From contig JAXDIL010000126.1 in the NCBI GenBank assembly GCA_034664005.1, positions 1 through 64,000 of the forward strand: a DNA stretch of 64,000 nt, read 5' to 3'. The position numbers and the translations under genes are program-made. The notes beneath the pieces are model-generated. The model ran no database searches, was not told the DNA's origin, and saw only the letters and a program-made list of their open reading frames with translations. Below are positions 57,249 to 64,000 of the stretch, in pieces (position 1 is the first letter of the stretch; every line of letters starts with the position of its first letter). The DNA is from JACVRW01 sp034664005. Lineage in GTDB: Bacteria > Actinomycetota > Thermoleophilia > Solirubrobacterales > Thermoleophilaceae.

Positions 57249-60200
57249 CTAGCGCAGCAGGTACTGCATCGTCCGGCCGACGACCTGCTTGCGCTGCTCC
57301 GTGCCGGTGATTCCTTCGATTCCGTAGCCCTGGAGCAGGCTGTCGTCCATCGCGACGGCCGCGCCCTCGGGGAAGCCAGCGCCCGTGATGCGCTCGAAGT
57401 CGTTCGCATTCGTCGCGCTGCCGTCGGGTGCGCCCGGGACGGTCCAGCCGTCGAGGCCCGTCTCGAAGGACGTGCTCTCGCCAAGCAGCGTCACGTCGTC
57501 GAGGAATACGCCGAGGCCCTGCGCGGACCAGTCGCTCGCGTAGGAGATCGACAGCTCGATCTGCTTGCCCGCGAACGGGGCCAGATTGATCTGCCACTGC
57601 TCCCAGCCGCCCGAGCTGCCCGACGCCGCGTTCCAGGTCCCGGACGAGCCGCTGGGCGAGCAGGTCCCGTCCGGATTTACGGTCTGGTAGTGCTCGAGGT
57701 GCGGGTGCAGATCGTGCCAGCCCGCCGGGCAGCTCTCACCCGTGTTGGGCGAGGTATGGCCGTTTACGTCCGGCAGCGTCTTCCAGTCGTCCTGGCCCAC
57801 CGTGTGCGCCTCGACGAACATGAAGTCCCAGTCGGGCTCCGTGTTGCGCGAGGTCCAGAACGAGAGCGTGCCGCCGCCCGCAGGCACCGTCACGGTCTTC
57901 TGGAGCCGCTTGTAGGACACGTCCGCGATCTGCGAGTGCACGTACCAGCTGCCCGAGTGCGGGTCGAACGGGCCGCCTGGGCGGTCGTACCGAGCCGCGA
58001 CCCAGCTGTTGAACTGCGGGAACTCCGCAGCCGGCATCAGGCCGCTCGTCGTGATGTACGAGTTCGGCCCGAACGAGCCGTCCTGGTTCTCGGCCGTACC
58101 GGCGCCGTTGAAGCTCCATGACAGCCCGCTGAACGGGTTGTCGACGCCGTTCACGTCGAACGCGTTGCCGTCGTCGTCCACGCCGGCGCCGATGTTCACG
58201 ATTGCCGCGCCGAACCAGTACTCGAGCACGTCGTTCACGCCGTCTCCCGAGCCGTACAGCGGCCGGCAGTACGGCGCCACGCTGGTCGCGGTGACCGCGC
58301 AGTCGCGGTTCTCGAACGGGTCGTAGTACTGCGTGAGTCCGGTCGTAGCGGCGGAGCCGGCGTTCTTGCCGACATACGCCACGCGGCCGCCCTCGTTCAT
58401 GAAGTCGCGGATCTCGTAGAGCTCCTGGAGCGCCAACCGCGACGAGGTGCCTCCAGCCTGGCCGGGCTCACGCACGACGATGTCGTCGCCGGTGTACCAG
58501 AGCACGGCGTCGTAGTGGCTCAGCACGCCGAGCGCGTCCGGAGCCGTGCGGCCGTGTGCGTCCACGTCGTAGACGTCGTGCGCGATGCCGTTCTGGGCCA
58601 GCGCGTCCTCGTAGTAGTCGAGGTAGTGCGGGCCACCGGGCTGCGCGGGCGAGAGGCCCGTGTAGTCCTCGGCCGACAGGAGCAGCGTCCGGCGGTGGTT
58701 CTCGGAGACCGCCTTGTAGGTGAACGATTCGCTCTTCTTGCCACCGCCCTCGAACCACACCTCCACGCTGTCGCCCGGCCTCGTGCCGCGCACGAAGCCG
58801 CGCATCACGCGGTAGTAGTTGGCGTTGCCCACCCCGTAGACCTCACCGTCGCGCCACTCCGAGGTCCTCGCGCTCTGGGTCCGGCCCCCGTTGATCCGGT
58901 ACCGGGCCGTGACCGAGCCGAGGCTCTTGCGCGCCAGCACCCGCACGTCCTGCGGGTCGCCGTAGGACTCCTTGAACTTGAAGTCGAACATCGCCAGGGC
59001 GCCGTTCTCGGAATCCACGTCGTCCTGGTCGAGGTAGAACGACTTCGTCGTCATCCCGGTCGCCGTCTCGGGCTTCGCGGGGTTGTCCGCAGAACGCGCC
59101 AGCGACAGGCTGAACGGGAGCACCTTCTCGAACTCCGACTGGACGAGCGCCTCGTTGTCCGGGAACACGAAGCCGCAGCCCGGGCAGCCCTCGTCGAGCT
59201 CCGGGGTGAAGGAGATCGTGCCCGCGTTGACGTCGGCGAAGTCGGTCGTCTCGCCGTTCGTGATGTAGAGCTCCTCGGCGCTCAGGCCCGGATCGAAGCC
59301 GGCGATCGCCGGGTTCGCGTCCGTGCCGGCGAGCGCGGTGTAGATCGGGTTGTCCGCGTCGGGCGCCCCGACGATCCAGCCCTGCGGGAACAGGATCAGC
59401 GGACCGTAGGAGTGGAAGTTCGAGTGCATCTCCGGGTCTGCCGAGCGAATCAGGCTCACCATCGCCTGGGTCTCCCGCTCGGACGCGGGGGCCGTGCCGC
59501 GGAAGGTCTCGCTGGAGAAGATCGAGGACGAGCCCTCGTTGTCGTACTTCCAGTGCTCGTTGAAGTTGCGGTTCGGGTCGACGCCGTCTCCGTTCGTGAT
59601 CTGGCCGTCGACGTTGTTGTCGCGGAGGTTCTTCCGCCACAGCCGCTCGTGGTCGAACGTGTACTGGTAGCCGTCCGGGTTCGCCACGATCACGAACCAC
59701 AGCTCCGTGTGCTTCAAGAGCTCCTGGATCTCGCGGTTGCGCGCGTTCGCGGCGCCGCGGCTCGGGCCGTTGTAGCGGTCGATGAACCAGCGCATCGTCC
59801 GTCGTGCGACCTCGGTGCTGATCCACTCGCGGGCGTGCTGCGTCGCGCTGTAGAGCGCCGCCGGGCGGGAGCCATCGCGCACGTGGCGCGCGTTCTTCGT
59901 GACCTTGATCGCGATGATCTCGCGGCCCTGGAGCGTGCGGCCGAGGACCCTGAGCTTCACGAGGTCGGGGTTTCTCCGGGCAACCTTGTAGAGCTCGTCG
60001 CGTATGCCGCCGGGCTCGTCCCACGAGCGCCAGACGGTGAATCCGCCGGCAGCCTGGGCGGCCGCAGCCTGGCGCACTGTCTTGCCCGAGCTCGTGCGCT
60101 TCAGGCGCAGCTTCACGCCACTCGCCGCCAGCCGGTTGCGCTCGGATCGCGTGAGGACGATGTCCACCGCCGTGCTGCGCCCGCGGTTCCTGATGTCGGA

Positions 60201-60353
60201 CACGTCGTAGCCCTTCTTCAGGAGCTGCGACGCCTTCGAGGCGCTCACCTTCGCCACGTACATGTCCAACTGGCCCCGCGCCTGAACTCCTGGAGCGACT
60301 ACCGCGGTGATGAGAAGCATGGCGGAGAGCAGGAGCAGTGAGCGCTTTAGCAT
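57249..60353 (-). CDS. Secreted multidomain M14 zinc carboxypeptidase
   Basis: A 1034-aa exported protein. The signal peptide is SLLLLSAMLLITAVVAPG with cleavage near VQA. The M14 domain (about residues 100-420) has the zinc motif TQHAREWISTE (His and Glu, about 172-175), PDGYQYTFDHERLWRKN, DGVDPNRNFNEHW (substrate Arg), zinc His in MHSNFHSYG and the catalytic Glu in SFTPELDEGC. The rest contains an immune-inhibitor-A-like or beta-sandwich region with VLWYTGDDIVVREPG and a carbohydrate-binding-like C-terminus (INLAPFAGKQIELSISYAS). It probably degrades extracellular peptides. The start is ATG 60353; the longer frame upstream is shadow. Confidence 0.9.
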   Translation of the reverse strand: MLKRSLLLLSAMLLITAVVAPGVQARGQLDMYVAKVSASKASQLLKKGYDVSDIRNRGRSTAVDIVLTRSERNRLAASGVKLRLKRTSSGKTVRQAAAAQAAGGFTVWRSWDEPGGIRDELYKVARRNPDLVKLRVLGRTLQGREIIAIKVTKNARHVRDGSRPAALYSATQHAREWISTEVARRTMRWFIDRYNGPSRGAANARNREIQELLKHTELWFVIVANPDGYQYTFDHERLWRKNLRDNNVDGQITNGDGVDPNRNFNEHWKYDNEGSSSIFSSETFRGTAPASERETQAMVSLIRSADPEMHSNFHSYGPLILFPQGWIVGAPDADNPIYTALAGTDANPAIAGFDPGLSAEELYITNGETTDFADVNAGTISFTPELDEGCPGCGFVFPDNEALVQSEFEKVLPFSLSLARSADNPAKPETATGMTTKSFYLDQDDVDSENGALAMFDFKFKESYGDPQDVRVLARKSLGSVTARYRINGGRTQSARTSEWRDGEVYGVGNANYYRVMRGFVRGTRPGDSVEVWFEGGGKKSESFTYKAVSENHRRTLLLSAEDYTGLSPAQPGGPHYLDYYEDALAQNGIAHDVYDVDAHGRTAPDALGVLSHYDAVLWYTGDDIVVREPGQAGGTSSRLALQELYEIRDFMNEGGRVAYVGKNAGSAATTGLTQYYDPFENRDCAVTATSVAPYCRPLYGSGDGVNDVLEYWFGAAIVNIGAGVDDDGNAFDVNGVDNPFSGLSWSFNGAGTAENQDGSFGPNSYITTSGLMPAAEFPQFNSWVAARYDRPGGPFDPHSGSWYVHSQIADVSYKRLQKTVTVPAGGGTLSFWTSRNTEPDWDFMFVEAHTVGQDDWKTLPDVNGHTSPNTGESCPAGWHDLHPHLEHYQTVNPDGTCSPSGSSGTWNAASGSSGGWEQWQINLAPFAGKQIELSISYASDWSAQGLGVFLDDVTLLGESTSFETGLDGWTVPGAPDGSATNANDFERITGAGFPEGAAVAMDDSLLQGYGIEGITGTEQRKQVVGRTMQYLLR

Positions 60354-60364
60354 GGCCAAGTACC

Positions 60365-61291
60365 TTAATCCTGTCGCTCTGCCGCGACAACCCCCAACCG
60401 CACGCGCGCAGCCAGCCCCGCGAGGCCGGGCGGCAGCCGACCGTCGGTCGACAGCCACGATCCGGCGAGGATCAGGAGCAGGCCGGCCGCCACGCCGGTG
60501 GTGACGCTCTCGTCGAGGATCGCCACGCCGAGCGCCAGCGCGACGGCCGGGTTCACGTAGGTGATGATCATGGCCTTCCCCGGCCCGACCTCCGCGATCA
60601 GGCGGAAGAAGAAGAGGAACGCGAGCGCGGAGCAGAGCAGGCCGAGCACCGCGACCGACGCGAGCGTGTCCGTGGAGGGCACCGAATCCGGCACGCCGGC
60701 CAGCGCGAAGGGCGTGACGAGCAGCGTGGCGATCGCGAGCGACGCAGCGACCGGCCCGAGCGGGTCCAGATCGGAAAAGCGGCTCTTCACGATCATCGGC
60801 CCGATCGCGTAGAGGAAGGCGGAGAACAGGATCGCGAGCGCGCCGAGCAGCTGGTCCCCGTCGCCGCCGATGTCGATCCCCACCAGCGCGACGACGCCGG
60901 CCAGGCCGATCAGCATGCCGACCAGGCGCGTGGGCGTGGGGCGCTCGGAGTGGTCGAAGCGAGTCGCGAGCAGCGCGACGAACAGCGGGACGGCGGCGAT
61001 CAGGATCGCCGTCAGCGAGGAGCTCACGTGCACCTCGCCGAAGCTGATCAGCGGCCACGGGATCGCCATCTCGACGGCGGCGAACACCGTGAGGATGCGC
61101 CAGCGCTCCCCGAGCCCGCGCAGCGCGCCGAGCTTCCAGGCCACGGGCAGGAGCACCGCAGCCGCGATTGCGAGCCGCGACCAGGCGACGACGCTCGGCG
61201 AGAGATCGTCGACGGCGATCTTGATGAACAGGTAGGGCATCCCCCAGATCACCGAGACCAGCGCGAACAGCACCCAGGCGCGAGCGCTCAC
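60365..61291 (-). CDS. EamA/DMT-family transporter
   Basis: A 308-aa drug/metabolite transporter with two EamA repeats and about ten hydrophobic segments. It has SVIWGMPYLFIKIAVDDLSP at the start, LIGLAGVVALVGIDIGG at the repeat joint and MIITYVNPAVALALGVAILDE in the second repeat. This family exports amino acids or metabolites. It sits 11 nt before the M14 gene start on the same strand. Confidence 0.9.
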   Translation of the reverse strand: MSARAWVLFALVSVIWGMPYLFIKIAVDDLSPSVVAWSRLAIAAAVLLPVAWKLGALRGLGERWRILTVFAAVEMAIPWPLISFGEVHVSSSLTAILIAAVPLFVALLATRFDHSERPTPTRLVGMLIGLAGVVALVGIDIGGDGDQLLGALAILFSAFLYAIGPMIVKSRFSDLDPLGPVAASLAIATLLVTPFALAGVPDSVPSTDTLASVAVLGLLCSALAFLFFFRLIAEVGPGKAMIITYVNPAVALALGVAILDESVTTGVAAGLLLILAGSWLSTDGRLPPGLAGLAARVRLGVVAAERQD

Positions 61292-61301
61292 GAGAGTGAG
61301 G

Positions 61302-61540
61302 CTATCGGCGCTTCCGCGCTGCGCGGGTGTGCTGCGCTGTGGCTACTGCCCAGCTGAGTGCCGCGTTCATGCCGCCACCTCCTCTCGCGCCCGCAGGCGC
61401 AGCATTTCGACGATGTCCGCGGTCCGGTGGAATGGGTCCATCGTCGAGCGCGGCCAGCCGCCGGACCGAGGCGGCGTCCGTGTCGGCGAGTGCGTGATTG
61501 TGATAACCGGCAAAATCATTATGCTGGGATGATACCACCA
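61302..61540 (-). other. Short minus-strand reading frames upstream of the EamA gene
   Basis: Two tiny frames overlap: 61519-61367 (50 aa, ending MDPFHRTADIVEMLRLRARE plus a few residues) and 61370-61302 (22 aa, with a strong GAGGAGG before its ATG). A third frame reads HALADTDAASVRRLAALDDG and seems to continue into the first after a one-base shift. This looks like the decayed end of a gene or a short leader. I see no recognisable protein. Confidence 0.25.
61498..61525 (+). promoter_or_regulatory. Possible promoter of the CGNR gene
   Basis: TTGTGA (61498-61503), a 16-nt spacer and TATGCT (61520-61525) lie in an unusually AT-rich stretch 35 nt upstream of the ATG at 61561. Confidence 0.35.
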
Positions 61541-61560
61541 GCTAAACTCTTTTGCTAGTT

Positions 61561-62133
61561 ATGGCGCCCGGAGGTTCGACAGCAGCCAAGACGGCCCCGC
61601 AGCCGCTCTACCTCGTCCAGCGTTTCGTGAACAGCGTCGACCTGGACAGCGGTGAGGACGAGCTGTCGAGCCCCGACGCGCTGCGCGACTGGTTCGCCGA
61701 GCGCGACCTGATCGACGCCGGCGCCGCGGTGAGCGCGGCCGACCTCCGACGCGCCGTCGAGGTCCGCGAGGGGCTGCGGGCCGTGCTGCGCCACAACAAC
61801 GGGCTCCCGCTGGACGAGGACCGCGTCGAGCGGCTCGACCGGGCTGTGCGGCGCGCCGAGGTGCGGGTGCGCTTCGCCCCGGGGCGCGACCCGGAGCTCG
61901 TGACCGAGGCGGAGGGCGTGGACGGCGCGATCGCGCGGCTGATGGCGATCGTCGCCGCTGCCGTCGAGCACGGCCGCTGGGAGCGGCTCAAGGCGTGCCC
62001 GCGCGAGGAGTGCGAGTGGGCCTTCTACGACAGGTCGAAGAACCGCTCAGGCCGCTGGTGCACGATGGAGTCCTGCGGGAACCTGGAGAAGGCCAAGGCC
62101 TTCCGCGAGCGCCGGCGGAGCGCTCGCCACTAG
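61561..62133 (+). CDS. CGNR zinc-finger protein with ABATE domain
   Basis: A 190-aa putative transcriptional regulator. The N-terminal ABATE (stress-induced) domain spans about residues 20-130 (FVNSVDLDSGEDELSSPDAL and AVEVREGLRAVLRHNNG). The C-terminal zinc finger is ACPREECEWAFYDRSKNRSG followed by RWCTMESCGNLEKAKAFRE, the CGNR box with four Cys. ATG 61561 is preferred over the TTG at 61552. It ends tail-to-tail with pyk. Confidence 0.88.
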   Translation: MAPGGSTAAKTAPQPLYLVQRFVNSVDLDSGEDELSSPDALRDWFAERDLIDAGAAVSAADLRRAVEVREGLRAVLRHNNGLPLDEDRVERLDRAVRRAEVRVRFAPGRDPELVTEAEGVDGAIARLMAIVAAAVEHGRWERLKACPREECEWAFYDRSKNRSGRWCTMESCGNLEKAKAFRERRRSARH

Positions 62134-63545
62134 CCCTCGAGCGTGTGCACCTTGAACAGGTTGGTGCCGCCCGCGCTCCCGGCCGGGAGCCCGGCGGTGA
62201 TGCCGATCCTGTCGCCGACCTGAGCGAACCCCTCGCGCTCGGCCGCCTCCGCGCAGGCCTCGATCAGGCCGAGCGTGTCCATCGGCTCCACGTGCAGCCG
62301 CGGGTGCACTCCCCAGAGCAGGCGGCACCGGCGCACGACGTCGATGTGAGGTGACAGCGCCAGCACCGGCGCCTTGGGCCGGTAGGCGGAGATGAGTCCG
62401 GCGGTCGTTCCCGTGTTCGTCGGAGACACGATGCACTTGAGCCCGAGCTGATAGACCGCCCCCACCGCCCCGAACGCGATGGCGTGGTACTGGTTGTTCG
62501 CGCGCGGGCCGCGCTCGGCCAGCCAGCGCCCGTAGGGAAGCTCACGCTCGGTCGTCTGCGCGATCGAAGCCATCATCTGCACCGCCAGCACCGGGTGCTT
62601 CCCGACGGCGGTCTCCTGGGACAGCATCACCGCGTCGGTGCCGTCGAAGATCGCGTTCGCGACGTCGGCCACCTCGGCGCGCGTCGGGCGCGTGGAGTGC
62701 ACCATCGACTCGAGCATCTGCGTGGCCGTGATCGTCGGCGTGGCGGCGCGGCCGGCGAGCGCGAGCAGCCGCTTCTGAACGAGCGGCACCTCCTCGATCG
62801 GCAGCTCGATCCCGAGGTCGCCGCGAGCGATCATGATGCCGTCCGCCGCGTCGATGATCTCCTCGGCGTTGGCGGCCGCCTGCGGCTTCTCGATCTTCGC
62901 GATCAGCGGCACGTGCAGGTCCTTCGAGGCGAGGTGCTCGCGCACCGGGTCGAGGTCCTCGCGGCGGCGCACGAAGGACAGCGCGAAGAAGTCCACGCCC
63001 ATCTCGAGGCCGGCGTCGATCAGGTCGATGTCCTCCGCACTCACCGCCGGGAGGGAGACCGTCACGTTCGGGAGGTTCAGGCCCTGGCGCGAGGCGACGC
63101 TGCCTCCGACCTCGACGTTCGTCACGACCTCGCCGTCGCTCACCTCGCGCACGCGCAGGCGCACCGCGCCGTCGGCCAGGTAGAGAACGTCGCCCTTGTC
63201 GACGAGCTCCGAGAACCCCTCCCAGGCGACCGGCAGGCGCTCGGACGTGCCGTCCACCGGCTCCTGCGTGAGCACCACGCGCGAGTCGCGCGCCAGCTCG
63301 GCGACGCCACCGGCCACGGGGCCGATCCGCAGCTTTGGTCCGGGCAGGTCGCCCAGGATCGCGATCTCGCGGCCCGCCCGCTCCGCACCCTGGCGGATCG
63401 CCTGCGCGATCTCCGCGTGCTGCTCCGGGGTGCCATGCGCGAAGTTCAGCCTCGCCACGTCCATGCCCGCCGCGACCATCTTCTCGAGGACGTCGGGATC
63501 CATCGACGCAGGTCCGATCGTCGCGACGATCTTCGTCGAACGCAT
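62130..63545 (-). CDS. pyk: Pyruvate kinase (predicted K+-independent type)
   Basis: A 471-aa pyruvate kinase. It has TKIVATIGPASMDPDVLEK, the K-binding region VARLNFAHGTPEQH, ILGDLPGPKLRIGP, the catalytic Lys in PLIAKIEKPQA, the metal Glu/Asp in GIMIARGDLGIELP and GTDAVMLSQETAVGKHPV. The position equivalent to rabbit Glu117 is Lys (GPK-LR) and the neighbouring K+ ligands Ser77 and Thr113 are Ala and Leu. This is the combination of K+-independent pyruvate kinases. It catalyses the last step of glycolysis in the cytoplasm. ATG 63545; no C-terminal PEP-utiliser extension. Confidence 0.95.
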   Translation of the reverse strand: MRSTKIVATIGPASMDPDVLEKMVAAGMDVARLNFAHGTPEQHAEIAQAIRQGAERAGREIAILGDLPGPKLRIGPVAGGVAELARDSRVVLTQEPVDGTSERLPVAWEGFSELVDKGDVLYLADGAVRLRVREVSDGEVVTNVEVGGSVASRQGLNLPNVTVSLPAVSAEDIDLIDAGLEMGVDFFALSFVRRREDLDPVREHLASKDLHVPLIAKIEKPQAAANAEEIIDAADGIMIARGDLGIELPIEEVPLVQKRLLALAGRAATPTITATQMLESMVHSTRPTRAEVADVANAIFDGTDAVMLSQETAVGKHPVLAVQMMASIAQTTERELPYGRWLAERGPRANNQYHAIAFGAVGAVYQLGLKCIVSPTNTGTTAGLISAYRPKAPVLALSPHIDVVRRCRLLWGVHPRLHVEPMDTLGLIEACAEAAEREGFAQVGDRIGITAGLPAGSAGGTNLFKVHTLEG

Positions 63546-63767
63546 GGGCTTGGACCTTACCCACGAAAAGCCCGCTCTTAGCGACCGAGAGCCCGAACAC
63601 GATGTTGACGCTCGGCGCGAGAGCCGTTTTGATGGGCCCCGGCCTCAGGGCAACTGAAGATCACGGCGCTGGCCCAAGCGCAGCCGGGTCCCACAATACG
63701 ACGCTCCGAGGCTCCGGGGTATCTATCTGTTTTTGGTTCGAGATCGCACGTAGTGCGGGGAGGTCTG

Positions 63768-64000
63768 ATGGGCAAGTCGGCCACGATCGACGCTGGTCCT
63801 GAGCAGCAGCATCTGCAGGCGCTGGAGTACGCGAACCGCGTGCGCCTCGCCCGGGCTCGAATGAAGCGTCGAATCGGAGCGGGCGAGCTCTCGGCCGCTG
63901 AGGTTGTCCTCAGCTGCCCCTGGCAGGCTCACAGCATGTCGATCAGCGATCTGCTGATGAGCCAGAAGCGCTGGGGCAGGGCGCGCTGTCGACGGTTGCT
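63768..64000 (+). CDS. mihF: Integration host factor, actinobacterial type (5' part)
   Basis: The first 77 residues are present and the gene runs off the right edge. It has a strong Shine-Dalgarno GGGGAGG (63757-63763). The helical N-terminus EYANRVRLARARMKRRI, followed by GELSAAEVVLSCP and MSISDLLMSQKRWGRARCR, matches actinobacterial IHF (mIHF/sIHF): a basic helix and then the lead-in to the helix-two-turn-helix DNA-binding unit. It is a small nucleoid-associated protein that bends DNA, and is unrelated to the proteobacterial IHF. A 220-bp upstream gap separates it from the divergent pyk. Confidence 0.85.
   Translation, partial: MGKSATIDAGPEQQHLQALEYANRVRLARARMKRRIGAGELSAAEVVLSCPWQAHSMSISDLLMSQKRWGRARCRRL

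Noticed and set aside
63730..63760. tRNA-like T-arm GGTTCGAGATC
   Set aside because: No acceptor stem, anticodon arm or CCA could be folded around it; it is part of the mihF upstream region.
1..64000. CRISPR arrays, insertion sequences, phage modules, rRNA
   Set aside because: I looked for regularly spaced repeats, transposase or integrase motifs and rRNA signatures and saw none.

Overview
The window is very GC-rich DNA, almost wall-to-wall coding, with many GTG starts and 4-nt stop/start overlaps. It looks like the chromosome of an actinomycete, most likely a member of Thermoleophilia (Solirubrobacterales-like). This placement rests on gene style, an actinobacterial-type integration host factor starting at the right edge, a DUF6636-type secreted protein, and leaderless sigma70-type promoters. 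It was not tested by phylogeny.

Left part (1-24145): a large catabolic region built from paralogous pairs. There are two HisD/HpsN-like dehydrogenases, two HpcH/HpaI aldolases, two IolD-like ThDP hydrolases, two IolE-like TIM-barrel proteins, two D-2-hydroxyacid dehydrogenases and two near-identical-recognition-helix FadR regulators, plus an IclR regulator, an aldehyde dehydrogenase, an SDR, a Gfo/Idh/MocA enzyme, a NodB-type deacetylase and a C45 (acyltransferase/amidase) Ntn-hydrolase. Ten genes at 8295-19351 form one tightly packed operon. It is followed by a convergent sugar-type ABC importer (22736-19940) and a divergent class III aminotransferase. IolB, IolC, IolJ and IolA are absent, so this is not the standard inositol pathway. 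I infer a pathway for a cyclitol-like or aminocyclitol-like compound in which a dehydratase and a ring-opening hydrolase feed a pyruvate-type aldolase, with the deacetylase, amidase and aminotransferase removing N-substituents. A 13-bp palindrome, GTSATYNRATSAC, recurs at promoters across this region and probably ties it into one FadR-type regulon. Several of these promoters place the start codon about 7 nt after the -10 box, so the mRNAs should be leaderless.

Middle part (24191-37616): an accessory block. It holds a methyltransferase plus an E1-like ThiF protein with an RRE-like N-terminal domain; an SDR; and a six-gene operon of a dehydroquinate-synthase-like sugar phosphate cyclase, a VOC protein, two Gfo/Idh/MocA oxidoreductases, a DegT-type aminotransferase and an FkbM methyltransferase. 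The enzyme classes match aminocyclitol or AHBA-type chemistry. A second sugar-type ABC importer is translationally coupled to a cytochrome P450. Two small lower-GC minus-strand genes close the block. This is the most likely place for an undescribed pathway.

Right part (37673-64000): mostly ordinary chromosome. It carries a Gfo/Idh/MocA gene, a DUF6636 protein, a DHA2 MFS exporter that seems to start on ATT, acyl-CoA dehydrogenase plus citrate synthase, GNAT, MOSC, O-methyltransferase and acyltransferase genes, a CoxD/CoxE-like MoxR-VWA pair, a TPP riboswitch with a ThiZ-ThiX-ThiY-type precursor importer, MsrB with AlkA, a divergent serine-palmitoyltransferase-like/GNAT pair that may make ceramide-type lipids, a 1034-aa secreted M14 carboxypeptidase, an EamA transporter, a CGNR protein, a pyruvate kinase with the K+-independent signature, and the 5' end of mihF. 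I saw no rRNA, tRNA, CRISPR array, insertion sequence or prophage.
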